A stretch of DNA of 64,000 bases from Taibaiella chishuiensis (lineage in GTDB: Bacteria; Bacteroidota; Bacteroidia; Chitinophagales; Chitinophagaceae), in assembly GCF_003014535.1 (NCBI RefSeq), contig NZ_PYGD01000001.1, positions 496,001 to 560,000 of the forward strand, given 5' to 3'. The translations under genes were made by a program, and so were the position numbers. The notes under the pieces are model-generated. The model was not told the DNA's origin, made no database searches, and worked only from the letters and a program-made list of their open reading frames with translations. Positions 1 to 9,300 of the stretch are shown piece after piece. The first letter of the stretch is position 1. The number at the start of each line of letters is the position of its first letter.

Positions 1-385
1 TCACCTGGCGGAAGTATTTTTCCAGGGCCGGTACCCGCTGCAGCAATTGCTGGAACACTTCGCGGTCGATCAGCAATACCTCTGCATTTTCTAACGCATC
101 GATATCGTAGAGCGCGGTATCGTCTTCCGAAAGATTAAAGCTGTCGGGGATCCAGGTACCTTCCGGTGCAAACTGCATAACATGTTCCGCGCCTTTTTCG
201 CCTTTCAGGCAAGCGCGCAGCATACCCTTGTTCACGAAGGCGATTTCACCGAAGTGTTCCCCGTGCTGCATCAGGTATTGCCTTTTGCGCAGTTTGCGCG
301 GGGTAATAGCAGCCTGCACCAGGGCCTTATCTGCTGCCGTCAGCTCCACTTCTTTGGCAATCTCGGCGAATAGTAGTTCCAACAT
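1..385 (-). CDS. Crp/Fnr-like cyclic-nucleotide-binding regulator (partial)
   Basis: The minus-strand frame opens with ATG at 385 (protein start MLELLFAEIAKEVELTAADK) and stays open to the window edge, so about 128 N-terminal residues are visible and the C-terminus is missing. The visible part fits the cNMP-binding beta-roll of Crp/Fnr regulators: an N-terminal helix, then a stretch reading YLMQHGEHFGEIAFVNKGML, then a phrase like 'APEGTWIPDSFNLSEDD'. The helix-turn-helix would lie outside the window. Only 7 bp separate it from the stop of the upstream DUF3050 gene, so the two are probably one transcript. Family assignment is by pattern recognition; the ligand is unknown. Confidence 0.8.
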   Translation of the reverse strand, partial: MLELLFAEIAKEVELTAADKALVQAAITPRKLRKRQYLMQHGEHFGEIAFVNKGMLRACLKGEKGAEHVMQFAPEGTWIPDSFNLSEDDTALYDIDALENAEVLLIDREVFQQLLQRVPALEKYFRQV

Positions 386-392
386 AGCGGAA

Positions 393-1181
393 TCATTTTT
401 GTTCTTTATTTTTTTCTATCGCATCGGCGATAGCATCCCACAGGCGTACCCGGCTTTGTAAGGCCGCCACTACGGCTTCGGTAGCTTCTTCCCAGCGTGC
501 AGGATCGGTACCGCAAAGCGATTCGGTCATTTCGCAGGCCAGTATCGAGTGATGATCGCCATCTACTTCGATATGACGTTCGAGGTAATATTTAAAAATA
601 CTTATTTTTTCCGGAGTTTGCTGGTGCAGGGCCCTTACAAAGCTGATGAACATACCGGGAATGAGGTCTTCGCGGCCAAAGGTGAACACGGCGGCCTGCA
701 CATGGGCCTTGCCTCCGTCTACCACTTCAAAAGTATTGTGCACGAAATCGGTTACGGCCGCCGGCGCCCCACAGGCGGTCAGCGCTTCGGTTACCGTTTT
801 GCCGGTTTCCAGGGCTGCCAGCAGGCTATTGGCCTGGCCGGTGCTGCAACCCGCCTGTTCCATCGCCTGTATATACAGTTCAAAATGGCTGCTGCGGTTG
901 CCTTCCTCATCCACATCACTTTCTTCGCCGGTTACGATTTCATTGATCAGGTAACGGGTATTGGCGTTTCCTTTGGGTACCCAGGGCAGGGTTACGCAGG
1001 TCAGGTTACGTTGCAGCGCTTTCAGCAGCGACATAAAATCCCATACGGCAAATATATGGTGCTGCATAAAGACGTGCAGGTCGGCAATACCCGCGATCTG
1101 TTCGTACACGCGATGTTGCGTGAGTTGCTGTTTAAGCGGCGCCACTGCTGTTTTCAGGGCTTCAATTGGGCTTGATTGCAT
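393..1181 (-). CDS. DUF3050 domain protein (heme-oxygenase-like fold)
   Basis: A 262-residue protein without signal peptide. It carries the signature phrases of the DUF3050 family: [17 protein letters not shown] near residues 41-57, [20 protein letters not shown], and [16 protein letters not shown] near the C-terminus. The family is thought to adopt a heme-oxygenase/TenA-like helical fold, and the conserved His, Asp and Glu residues (VFMQHH, EVDGDHH) could bind a metal. No reaction is established to my knowledge. It is the first gene of a probable two-gene unit with the Crp-like regulator downstream. A TAACTTTG box lies just upstream, divergent from folD. Confidence 0.75.
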   Translation of the reverse strand: MQSSPIEALKTAVAPLKQQLTQHRVYEQIAGIADLHVFMQHHIFAVWDFMSLLKALQRNLTCVTLPWVPKGNANTRYLINEIVTGEESDVDEEGNRSSHFELYIQAMEQAGCSTGQANSLLAALETGKTVTEALTACGAPAAVTDFVHNTFEVVDGGKAHVQAAVFTFGREDLIPGMFISFVRALHQQTPEKISIFKYYLERHIEVDGDHHSILACEMTESLCGTDPARWEEATEAVVAALQSRVRLWDAIADAIEKNKEQK

Positions 1182-1211
1182 AAAAGAAAGGAGGTTCGGT
1201 TAAAGGAGCCA

Positions 1212-1219
1212 CAAAGTTA
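1212..1219 (-). promoter_or_regulatory. Bacteroidota -7 box for DUF3050 gene
   Basis: The minus strand reads TAACTTTG, an exact match to the TAnnTTTG -7 consensus of the Bacteroidota primary sigma factor, 31 bp before the start codon at 1181. No convincing -33 element was seen. Confidence 0.5.
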
Positions 1220-1335
1220 GTACAAACCGGATTCAAAATTTTGCCCCCGTTTTGATCAAACGTTACGCACGGGATAAATAACAGGCTTTTTTCAAAAAAC
1301 ATGCTCCCCGGCCCCGCAGCTACCGGTTTTCATTT

Positions 1336-1343
1336 TACCTTTG
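1336..1343 (+). promoter_or_regulatory. -7 box TACCTTTG directly before folD
   Basis: TACCTTTG matches TAnnTTTG and ends one base before the first ATG of folD (1345). Transcription would be expected to start about 5-7 nt downstream, at or next to the second ATG (1348), so the mRNA is probably leaderless. Confidence 0.55.
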
Positions 1344-1344
1344 C

Positions 1345-2220
1345 ATGATGCAACTATTAGATGGGAAAAAAGTATCGGAAAGTCTGCTCGCCGAGATTGC
1401 AGTTTCTGTAAAGGAGCTGAAAGAAGCAGGAAAAAAGACGCCGCACCTCGCCGCTATACTCGTGGGCAATAATCCCGCCAGCGAGGCCTATGTAGGTTCG
1501 AAAGTAAAAACCTGCGAACAGATCGGGTTTGCATCCACGCTGCTGCGCCTCGAACAAGACATTACCGAGGCCGCATTGCTGGAACATATCCGCAACTTTA
1601 ACGATAACCCGGATGTGGACGGCATACTGGTGCAGCTGCCCCTGCCTGCGCATATTTCGGAAAGCCGGGTGATCAATACGATCGACCCTGCTAAAGATGT
1701 AGACGGTTTCCATCCCATCAGCCTGGGCCGTATGGTGCTGGGCGAGCCTACCTTTATTTCGGCTACCCCCAACGGCATTATGATGCTGCTGGATTATTAT
1801 AAAATAGAGACCGCTGGCAAAAACTGCGTTGTGATCGGCCGCAGCAATATCGTGGGAACGCCTATGAGCATCCTGCTGAGCCGCAACAGCAACCCTGGCA
1901 ACTGTACCGTTACCCTCTGCCACTCCCGCACGCAAAACCTGAAAGAGATCTGCCTGGGCGCCGACATTATCGTAGCCGCCATAGGCCGTCCTAATTATGT
2001 AACGGCCGATATGGTAAAAGAAGGCGCCGTGGTGATCGACGTGGGTATTAACCGCATCGACGATCCTTCGCGTAAAAGCGGGTCGCGCCTCGTGGGCGAT
2101 GTGGACTTCGACCAGGTAGCCCCCAAATGCAGCTATATTACCCCGGTACCCGGCGGTGTCGGTAAAATGACCATTTGTGCATTAATGAATAATACCCTGC
2201 TTGCAGTAAAAGGAATATAA
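1345..2220 (+). CDS. folD: Methylenetetrahydrofolate dehydrogenase / cyclohydrolase
   Basis: FolD interconverts 5,10-methylene-, 5,10-methenyl- and 10-formyl-tetrahydrofolate in one-carbon metabolism. The 291-residue length is normal. Visible signatures are [17 protein letters not shown] (residues about 46-61, with the catalytic Tyr/Lys pair of Y-V-x-x-K), [10 protein letters not shown], the NADP-binding [17 protein letters not shown], and a C-terminal [10 protein letters not shown]. The last motif usually reads GPMT, so the Lys is a deviation. Start at 1345 or 1348 (MM); given the promoter position, 1348 may be the real one. The stop overlaps the queE start by one base (TAATG), so the two are translationally coupled. 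Confidence 0.96.
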   Translation: MMQLLDGKKVSESLLAEIAVSVKELKEAGKKTPHLAAILVGNNPASEAYVGSKVKTCEQIGFASTLLRLEQDITEAALLEHIRNFNDNPDVDGILVQLPLPAHISESRVINTIDPAKDVDGFHPISLGRMVLGEPTFISATPNGIMMLLDYYKIETAGKNCVVIGRSNIVGTPMSILLSRNSNPGNCTVTLCHSRTQNLKEICLGADIIVAAIGRPNYVTADMVKEGAVVIDVGINRIDDPSRKSGSRLVGDVDFDQVAPKCSYITPVPGGVGKMTICALMNNTLLAVKGI

Positions 2221-2849
2221 TGACAGCAATAGAGGCGCAGGATATAACCCACACTTCCTATCCCGTAATGGAACACTTTTACACCCTGCAGGGTGAAGGC
2301 GCCTATTCGGGACAGGCCGCCTATTTTATACGACTGGGCGGCTGCGATGTAGGCTGTGTATGGTGCGATGTAAAGGAAAGCTGGGATGCCAATGCGCACC
2401 CGTTGATGAGCACCGGAACGATGCAGGAACTGGTAAGCGCCCACCCGGGTAAGATCGTGGTGGTTACCGGCGGCGAACCCTCCATGCACGACCTGGTACC
2501 CATTACCCGCGCGCTGAAGGCCGCAGGTAAACGTACGCATATCGAAACTTCGGCATCGAGCCCGCTTACCGGCGACTGGGATTGGGTAACCTTATCACCC
2601 AAGAAGTTTAAAGCGCCGCTGGCACAGAATATGCCACTGGCCGACGAACTGAAGATTATCGTATTCAACAAATCGGATTTTAAATGGGCCGAAGAGTTTG
2701 CCGCGCTGGTAAAACCGGAATGCAAACTGTACCTCCAGCCCGAATGGGACAAGCGGGACAGTATGACGCCGCTTATTATCGAGTACATACAGGACCACCC
2801 GCAATGGCAGTTGTCGCTCCAAACCCATAAGTACCTCAATATTCCTTAA
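2220..2849 (+). CDS. queE: 7-carboxy-7-deazaguanine synthase
   Basis: QueE is a radical SAM enzyme that contracts the pterin ring of 6-carboxytetrahydropterin to 7-carboxy-7-deazaguanine in the queuosine/preQ0 pathway. The 209-residue protein has the short-form cluster motif C42-x3-C46-x2-C49 (GCDVGCVWCD), preceded by FYTLQGEGAYSG, and the glycine-rich SAM-binding phrase VVVTGGEPSMH. The C-terminal LQTHKYLNIP is typical of the family. It starts inside the folD stop codon. Other queuosine genes are not in the window. Confidence 0.95.
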   Translation: MTAIEAQDITHTSYPVMEHFYTLQGEGAYSGQAAYFIRLGGCDVGCVWCDVKESWDANAHPLMSTGTMQELVSAHPGKIVVVTGGEPSMHDLVPITRALKAAGKRTHIETSASSPLTGDWDWVTLSPKKFKAPLAQNMPLADELKIIVFNKSDFKWAEEFAALVKPECKLYLQPEWDKRDSMTPLIIEYIQDHPQWQLSLQTHKYLNIP

Positions 2850-2892
2850 CAGTCCCCATCTCAAAAGCTCCAAACTTAATCCAACCAACAAC

Positions 2893-3711
2893 ATGACCTT
2901 ATTCCAGGCTGTAATTATTGCCATTATCGAAGGCCTTACCGAGTACATCCCGATTTCCTCTACGGCGCATATGATCTTTACCAGTACCTTTTTGGGTATC
3001 CAGGAGGATGAGTTCGTAAAGATGTTCCAGGTATCTATCCAGTTCGGCGCTATTCTTGCCGTGGTCGTATTGTATTGGAAAAAGTTTTTCAACTTCAGCA
3101 ATTTCAACTTTTACATCAAACTGGCCAGTGCGGTGGTACCCGCGCTGGTGCTGGGTTACCTGTTCGACGACGCGATCGAGAGCGTACTGGGCAACCCGCT
3201 GCCCATTGCGATCGTGATGGTGATAGGCGGTATCTTCCTGCTGTTTATCGATAAGGTATTTACCCGCCCCCGTATTGACGATGAAAAAAACATAACCATA
3301 CCCAAAGCCGTGGCCATCGGTTTCTGGCAATGCCTGGCCATGATGCCCGGTGTGAGCCGTTCGGCGGCCTCTATTATTGGCGGTATGCAGCAAAAGCTGA
3401 GCCGTAATGCCGCTGCTGAATTCTCGTTCTTCCTGGCGGTACCCACCATGCTGGCGGTTACCGTTTACTCCGTATTGCTGAAGCACTGGCATGTAAACGG
3501 CGTGGAGACCAAGGGTTACGAAATGATTATGGCCAGCAAGGAGCACATGAGCATTTTCCTGATCGGCAATGCTGTGGCCTTCGTGGTCGCTATGATCGCC
3601 ATCCGCTTCTTCATTACTTTTTTAAAGAAATATGGTTTCCGTATCTGGGGTGTTTACCGTATCGTGGTAGGCCTGGTTATTATCGGCCTGCTGCTGAGCG
3701 GCAAAGTTTAA
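2893..3711 (+). CDS. uppP: Undecaprenyl-diphosphatase
   Basis: Integral membrane enzyme that dephosphorylates undecaprenyl diphosphate, recycling the lipid carrier for peptidoglycan synthesis; family members were first named BacA for bacitracin resistance. The 272-residue protein is almost entirely hydrophobic helices. The two catalytic signatures are present: EGLTEYIPISSTAH (residues 13-26, the E-x3-E and PxSSxxH region) and MPGVSRSAAS. It lies 43 bp after queE on the same strand and ends before a strong bidirectional terminator. Confidence 0.95.
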   Translation: MTLFQAVIIAIIEGLTEYIPISSTAHMIFTSTFLGIQEDEFVKMFQVSIQFGAILAVVVLYWKKFFNFSNFNFYIKLASAVVPALVLGYLFDDAIESVLGNPLPIAIVMVIGGIFLLFIDKVFTRPRIDDEKNITIPKAVAIGFWQCLAMMPGVSRSAASIIGGMQQKLSRNAAAEFSFFLAVPTMLAVTVYSVLLKHWHVNGVETKGYEMIMASKEHMSIFLIGNAVAFVVAMIAIRFFITFLKKYGFRIWGVYRIVVGLVIIGLLLSGKV

Positions 3712-3735
3712 CCCGGATGCCATCATCCGCTATAA

Positions 3736-3771
3736 CATAAAAAGCCGGACCATATGGTCCGGCTTTTTATG
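3736..3771. terminator. Bidirectional intrinsic terminator, uppP / trxA
   Basis: A near-perfect palindrome centred on GGACCATATGGTCC, with A-rich and T-rich flanks on either side (AAAAAGCC and GGCTTTTT). It sits between convergent uppP and trxA and can serve both. Confidence 0.85.
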
Positions 3772-3801
3772 TTTGATCCTGCAAATGGACCGGCTATTGG
3801 A

Positions 3802-4122
3802 TTAACCGAGGTGTTGCTGGATTTTCTTTTCGAATGTAGATCTGGGGGCAGCGCCAACTTGCTTGTCTACTACCTGCCCGTTTTTAATGAACAGTACGCA
3901 GGGGATGCTGGTTACACCGTAATTCACGGATAAATTCGGATTTTCATCCACATTTACCTTACCCACATTTACTTTCCCCTCATATTCTTTAGAGAGCGCA
4001 TCGATGGTTGGTCCTAAAGCGATGCAAGGTCCGCACCATGGTGCCCAGAAATCGACCACTGATAAATTTTCAGATTGCAATACTTCGTTATCAAAGTTAG
4101 CATCGGTGAATACTGCTGCCAT
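3802..4122 (-). CDS. trxA: Thioredoxin
   Basis: A 106-residue cytoplasmic thioredoxin with the classic active site WCGPC (C30, C33) after VVDFWAP, the cis-proline region TSIPCVLF, and no signal peptide. It reduces protein disulfides using electrons from thioredoxin reductase. An additional Cys follows the cis-Pro (IPC). It is monocistronic, with its own TACCTTTG box upstream. Confidence 0.95.
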   Translation of the reverse strand: MAAVFTDANFDNEVLQSENLSVVDFWAPWCGPCIALGPTIDALSKEYEGKVNVGKVNVDENPNLSVNYGVTSIPCVLFIKNGQVVDKQVGAAPRSTFEKKIQQHLG

Positions 4123-4154
4123 TTTATTTTTGTTTTATTTTTACAATGAAAAGA

Positions 4155-4162
4155 CAAAGGTA
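4155..4162 (-). promoter_or_regulatory. -7 box TACCTTTG for trxA
   Basis: The minus strand reads TACCTTTG, matching TAnnTTTG, 32 bp before the trxA start at 4122, giving a short leader of about 25 nt. Confidence 0.5.
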
Positions 4163-4261
4163 AGGGGAAACTCATACCGCAACAATAGTGGAATCAAATA
4201 CTCTTATAGTTACCCACTATTTATTAACCTAAATTGCGCAGAGAAAATAAGGCACCAAGCA

Positions 4262-4819
4262 ATGTATACCGGCTTTAAAGATTACTACGAGGTACTCAGG
4301 ATCGCATTCGCAGCTACGGAAGCGGAAATTAAAAATGCGTACCGGCAACTCGCCAAGGAGTATCATCCCGACCTTCATCCTGTTGATACGGAATTATTTA
4401 CCGAAAAGTTCAGGGAAATAACGGAGGCTTATGAGACGCTGTCGGACCCGCTTAAAAAAGAGAACTACGATTTCCTGTACCGGAGGGTAGTGCTGCAGGA
4501 GTTCCCGCGGGAGGACTACTATCCCGAAACCTATTACGAAGACCCCACACCGCCCGACGAGACGGTATACCGGCATAAATACACGGCGAAGCGCCAGCGC
4601 GGCACCCTGAATGTAACCGGGGTACTGGTCGGCATATTGCTGGTACTGCAGGTAGGCGCCCTGATCATTAAGGCCGCACCGGTAGGCGACCCCGAAAAGG
4701 CCTCCAGCAGGCGGGCCGCATTTCCAGGCGAGCTGTTCCGGGAGCGCAGGAGCAATACTACACCACCGGCCGACACTTCGATCCTGTTTATTAACCGCCG
4801 GCCGGCCCCGATAGATTAA
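4262..4819 (+). CDS. Membrane-anchored J-domain protein
   Basis: A 185-residue protein starting MYTGFKDYYEVL at 4262; the longer open frame upstream overlaps the trxA region and lacks J-domain character. Residues 1-70 form a J-domain with helix II AYRQLAKEY, the obligatory HPD at 35-37 and helix III EKFREITEAYETLSD. J-domains stimulate DnaK ATP hydrolysis. There is no Gly/Phe or zinc-finger region. A single hydrophobic helix lies at about residues 115-137, followed by a short basic and polar tail, so it probably presents DnaK to a membrane-proximal client. Partner unknown. Confidence 0.82.
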   Translation: MYTGFKDYYEVLRIAFAATEAEIKNAYRQLAKEYHPDLHPVDTELFTEKFREITEAYETLSDPLKKENYDFLYRRVVLQEFPREDYYPETYYEDPTPPDETVYRHKYTAKRQRGTLNVTGVLVGILLVLQVGALIIKAAPVGDPEKASSRRAAFPGELFRERRSNTTPPADTSILFINRRPAPID

Positions 4820-4904
4820 GAACAGCCGGAATTTGTTAATCATTAGGAAATATTACATCTATCCGCTAACTTTACCGGGCAGTAAAATATATACGCACTA
4901 TTTT

Positions 4905-5117
4905 ATGCCAGGCAAAACCATCTCTTCAAAATCACGCAGTACAAAAGCAGTATACCTGCTGGTAAGTTGTATCTGTTTCTTTGTTGCCGGCGCACTGGTA
5001 TTACTTATAGGCGCACTGTCTCATGCCAACCCACAGGTCGGTAATTTTGCAGGCCTGTTCCGCTGGGAACCGCTCATGAATCTTGTGGCCAGCATTACTA
5101 TGCCTTTTACACCTTAG
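4905..5117 (+). CDS. Small hypothetical membrane protein
   Basis: A 70-residue protein if started at ATG 4905 (MPGKTISSKSRSTKAVYLLV); a longer frame from 4833 exists but its extra N-terminus looks unlike protein sequence. It has a basic N-terminus and one transmembrane helix (about residues 17-40, rich in Leu, Val and Ala), then a short tail. No family was recognised. It lies 85 bp after the J-domain gene on the same strand. Confidence 0.5.
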   Translation: MPGKTISSKSRSTKAVYLLVSCICFFVAGALVLLIGALSHANPQVGNFAGLFRWEPLMNLVASITMPFTP

Positions 5118-5312
5118 GCACTAGCCTCCCTCCCATTTGCTCCAAAGACGATTTACCTGTTTACAGGATAAATTAAGCCCCCCGTTACAAGGTTTACGGT
5201 AGTCATTTGTTACCTTTTTTTTCACTTTCTTTAACGCTTCTTAACGTTTTTTGGGTGAAATTTCTTAATTTCAGCACGGAATTGAAATCTTACCATTAAA
5301 AAAACGACGATC

Positions 5313-6134
5313 ATGAAAAAAATCTTGACACTGATGGCCCTGGTTTTGGGCGGTCTGACAGCTACAGCGCAGACACGAACTATTGACTTGAAGACAGTAT
5401 TGCTGAAGCCTGTCGACGGTACAGTGATTAACTGTACAGACTCCTTTCCTGCTGCATGGCTGGTAATCAACGGAGGTCCCGATCCGATCTACCCAACCGA
5501 TACTGTAGGTATTGCAGATTATGAAAACCTGTTTGAACAAAGCGGTACCGATGTAAGCAAAAGCTTCTTCGCCACACCGATGACCGATACCGTTTTTGCC
5601 GGTGATACCCTGCAGATCGACGGTCTGAGCTGGAACTCACACTATGCAAGGATTAAAACCCTGGTTGATACCAGCACCGGTGAATTTGTAAACACATTCG
5701 TAAACGGTCGCGGTTACCTGGCTTACTCCAATGTACTGGGTGTTATGAAAAACATCGCAGGCGCATGGCAAAGCGACCCTAACGTTACCGATCCTAACGA
5801 TACCAACAACTACAGCTTCAGGGCTGTGATCATGAACTGCGGAACGGGTATCAAGGATGCCATCACAGGTCTGGCTAAACAAACCATTTCTGTATATCCT
5901 AACCCGGCTAACAGGGATATCAATTTCGAATTCGAATTCCTGAAAGCAGCTAACGCCAGCGCCCGTATCTCCGATATCACCGGCCGTACCGTACTGGTAA
6001 AAGACTTCGGTAAAAATGCTGCCGGTATCCGCAAATTCAACCTGGATATCAGTGCGCTGAACGCAGGCACATACTTCCTGGAACTGGTTACCGATGATAA
6101 ACGTGGATTGAGTAAGTTCACGGTACAGAAGTAA
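5313..6134 (+). CDS. Secreted protein with T9SS type-A sorting domain
   Basis: A 273-residue exported protein. It has an N-terminal signal peptide (MKKILTLMALVLGGLTATAQ, cleavage after TAQ) and a C-terminal T9SS type-A tail (from about residue 195: ISVYPNPANRDINFEF ... GRTVLVKDFG ... LNAGTYFLELVTDD ... KFTVQK). The cargo region in between, about 170 residues, has no recognised catalytic motif and is rich in Asp, Thr and Asn, as in a beta-sandwich. It should cross the outer membrane by the type IX system and be anchored or released. A clear terminator follows. Confidence 0.85.
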   Translation: MKKILTLMALVLGGLTATAQTRTIDLKTVLLKPVDGTVINCTDSFPAAWLVINGGPDPIYPTDTVGIADYENLFEQSGTDVSKSFFATPMTDTVFAGDTLQIDGLSWNSHYARIKTLVDTSTGEFVNTFVNGRGYLAYSNVLGVMKNIAGAWQSDPNVTDPNDTNNYSFRAVIMNCGTGIKDAITGLAKQTISVYPNPANRDINFEFEFLKAANASARISDITGRTVLVKDFGKNAAGIRKFNLDISALNAGTYFLELVTDDKRGLSKFTVQK

Positions 6135-6155
6135 ACCAACAACCTAGTTTTTATA

Positions 6156-6182
6156 AAGCCCGGATCGATGATCCGGGCTTTT
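6156..6182 (+). terminator. Intrinsic terminator after the T9SS protein gene
   Basis: AAAGCCCGGAT, a 5-nt loop, then ATCCGGGCTTT, followed by a T-rich stretch, 22 bp after the stop. Confidence 0.85.
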
Positions 6183-6261
6183 TCTTGCTTTGCACTTTCT
6201 GCCGCCCCTCCTGGTTTTACGATTAAACGAACATAAGGTGCTTACAAGCGGAACAAAATTT

Positions 6262-6295
6262 AACAGGCCCCGTAACCAATGGTTACGGGGCCTGT
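6262..6295 (-). terminator. Intrinsic terminator after dnaE
   Basis: A 15-16 bp perfect stem (AACAGGCCCCGTAACC and its complement around AAT). On the minus strand it is followed by a short T/A-rich run, 47 bp downstream of the dnaE stop. Confidence 0.75.
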
Positions 6296-6341
6296 TGTAT
6301 ATACCTTTACCCGCTATTTAATTTCATCTCAGGGGGTAGGC

Positions 6342-9300
6342 CTAGCTTACCTCTACTTTGTACCGGATATCGGCGGTCTGCAGGTATTCGATCAGGTCGT
6401 CGTTGACCAGCAGCCGGCCGTTATTGGAGCGCAGCTGCATCGAACGGTCGCTCTCCTCGTCGAAGACCTGGAAATTAAGTTCACAACCACCGGGGTTTTG
6501 CTGCACATTGCGCTGGAGGAAATTGACGAAGTCGTAATCCAGCTTTTCGAGCGGGAATGCAAGCAATAGCTTTTTCGTCAGTTTGGTTTTAACGTCGCCC
6601 AGCAGCATTACGCTTTGCACTTTAAACTCCATTTGTCCGGGCCGGAAGCGGTTCTCTTCGTAGATGCCCGTCAGCATCAGCTTTTGCGATTCCTGGATAT
6701 AATCGCCGAAGTGCACATAGTTTTCCTTCCAGAACATGAGCTCGATACTGCCCGAGTAGTCGTTGACCGTCATCTTGCCAAATTTGTCGCCCTTTTTGGT
6801 GAGGGCATGGCGCGGATCGGATACATAACCGGCAATACGCAGCTGGCGTCCTTTGAAGCTATCCAGTTCCGCAATCGGGATGATGTTGTAATTGTTCATC
6901 TCGAACTTGAAACCGTCGAGCGGGTGGCCGCTCAGGTAGATACCGATCGTTTCCTTTTCTTTTTCCAGCAGGTCGTGCAGGGTCCAGGGTTCGCATTTGG
7001 GCATATCCGGCGGTTTGATCTCCGGCATTTCGGCATCGCCAAACAGGCTGTTGACCGTATTGTTGAGCGCGGCATTGTACTGGCTGCCGAAGCGGGTAAT
7101 CCGCTCCAGGCCGGTAACAGGGTCGGTTGCCGGCGCATAGAAATATTGGGCCCTGTGTATTTCGGGATAACAATCGAATGCCCCGCCGAGCACCAGGCTT
7201 TCCAGTGATTTTTTATTTACCGTACGCTGGTTGACCCGGGTAATGAGGTCGAATATCGTTTTATACACCCCGTTCTTTTCGCGCTCTGCAAGAATATCTT
7301 CTACCGCGGCCTCACCTACGCCCTTGATGGCGCCGAGCCCAAAGCGTACCACGCCCTCTTTGTTTACCGAGAAGCCTTTCAGCGATTCGTTGATATCGGG
7401 GCCGAGTACCTTGATGTTCATCCGCTGACACTCTTCCATAAAGAAGGTGATCTTTTCAATACTGTTGGCGTTATTCATTACCGCCGCCATAAATTCGGAG
7501 GGGTAATGCGCTTTCAGGTAAGCGGTCTGGTAGGCCACGAAGGCATAACAGGTAGAGTGCGATTTATTAAAGGCGTATTGGGCAAAGGCTTCCCAGTCGG
7601 TCCATACTTTCTCCAGCTTATCGGCGGGGTGTCCTTTTGCGGTTGCCCCCTGGATAAACTGTACTTTCATTTTGTCCAGTACGGATTTCTGCTTTTTACC
7701 CATGGCCTTACGCAGTACGTCGGCATCGCCTTTACTAAAGCCGCCCAACGATTGCGACAGCAACATCACCTGTTCCTGGTATACGGTAATACCATAGGTA
7801 TCGGCCAGGTATTCCTCCATTTCCGGAAGATCGTAGGTGATGGCCTCTTCGCCATGTTTACGCTTAATAAAGTTAGGGATGTACTGGATGGGCCCCGGGC
7901 GGTACAGGGCGTTCATCGCGATCAGATCCGCAAATTTATCGGGCTTCAGATCGCGTAAGTGCTTCTGCATACCCGGGCTCTCGAACTGGAACGTGGCGTT
8001 GGTATCGCCGCGTTGGTAGAGCTTGTAGGTCTCCTCATCGTCGAGTGGTATATAATCGATATCGATATCGATGCTATAGTTACGTTTGATCAGGTCGAGC
8101 GCATCTTTAATAATGGTCAGGGTCTTCAGACCCAGGAAGTCCATCTTGATTACACCGGCATCCTCGATCACCTTACCCTCGAACTGGGTAATCAGGAGGT
8201 TTACATCCTTCACGGCGCTTACGGGCAGCAGCTCCGACAGGTTGGTCGGTGCGATGATGATACCCGCGGCGTGGATACCGGTATTACGCACCGAACCTTC
8301 GAGTTTTTCGGCCTCGCGCATTACCTCGCCCTGCACCGTGCCCTGTTCTACCAGTATTTCGCGTAAGCGGCGTACGCCGATCAGGTCTTCTTCCTGCAGG
8401 CCTTCTTTTTCTTTCAGGCTTTTCTCGTCGGCGGTAGAGGAGTCGATGGGTGCGCGCAGCAAGCGTTTGAGCGATATACCGGGTTTATCGGGTACCAGTT
8501 TGGCCAAAGCATTGGCATCGGGTAGCGGCAGATCCAGTACACGGGCCACATCCTTGATACTCATCTTAGCCGCCATGGTACCATAGGTAACGATGTGCGC
8601 TACCTGGGTTTTACCGTATTTATCTACTACATAGTCGATCACCTTTTGCCGGCCCACATCATCGAAGTCGGTATCGATATCCGGCATCGATTTACGGTCG
8701 GGGTTCAGGAAACGTTCGAACAGCAGGTTATACTTGATCGGATCGATATTGGTAATGCCGATACAATACGCTACCGCACTACCGGCAGCCGAACCACGGC
8801 CCGGCCCGATAAATACACCCAGGTCGCGGCCTGCCTGGATAAAGTCGGATACGATAAGGAAGTAACCCGCAAACCCCATGGTACGTATCGTAAACAGCTC
8901 GAAGTTGAGGCGCTCTTCGATATCGGGCGTTATTTCCTTATACCGTTCTCTTGCCCCGGTCCAGGTAAGGTGCTCCAGGTAAGCATCCTGGTTATCGTTA
9001 AATTCTGCGGGCACCTTAAAGTGGGGCAGCAGGATTTCGCGTTCCAGTTTCAGCGGTTTGATCTTATCGACGATCATCTGGGTATTGTCGATCGCCTGGG
9101 GTATATCATGGAAGAGTGTTGCCATCTCCTCCGTTTTCTTAAAATAAAACTGGTCGTTGTAAAAGGCGAAACGCGAATTTTTCGGACGGTTTTCGTCATC
9201 GTCCGCAAATTCCTTATTGGTAGGTGTGCTTTGTTTTTCACCCGTATTGATACACAACAGGATGTCGTGTGCATTGGCATCTTCCTGCTCTACATAATGC

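Noticed and set aside
4004-4261. N-terminal extension of the J-domain protein
   Set aside because: It overlaps the trxA gene and promoter on the other strand, and the J-domain begins right after ATG 4262.
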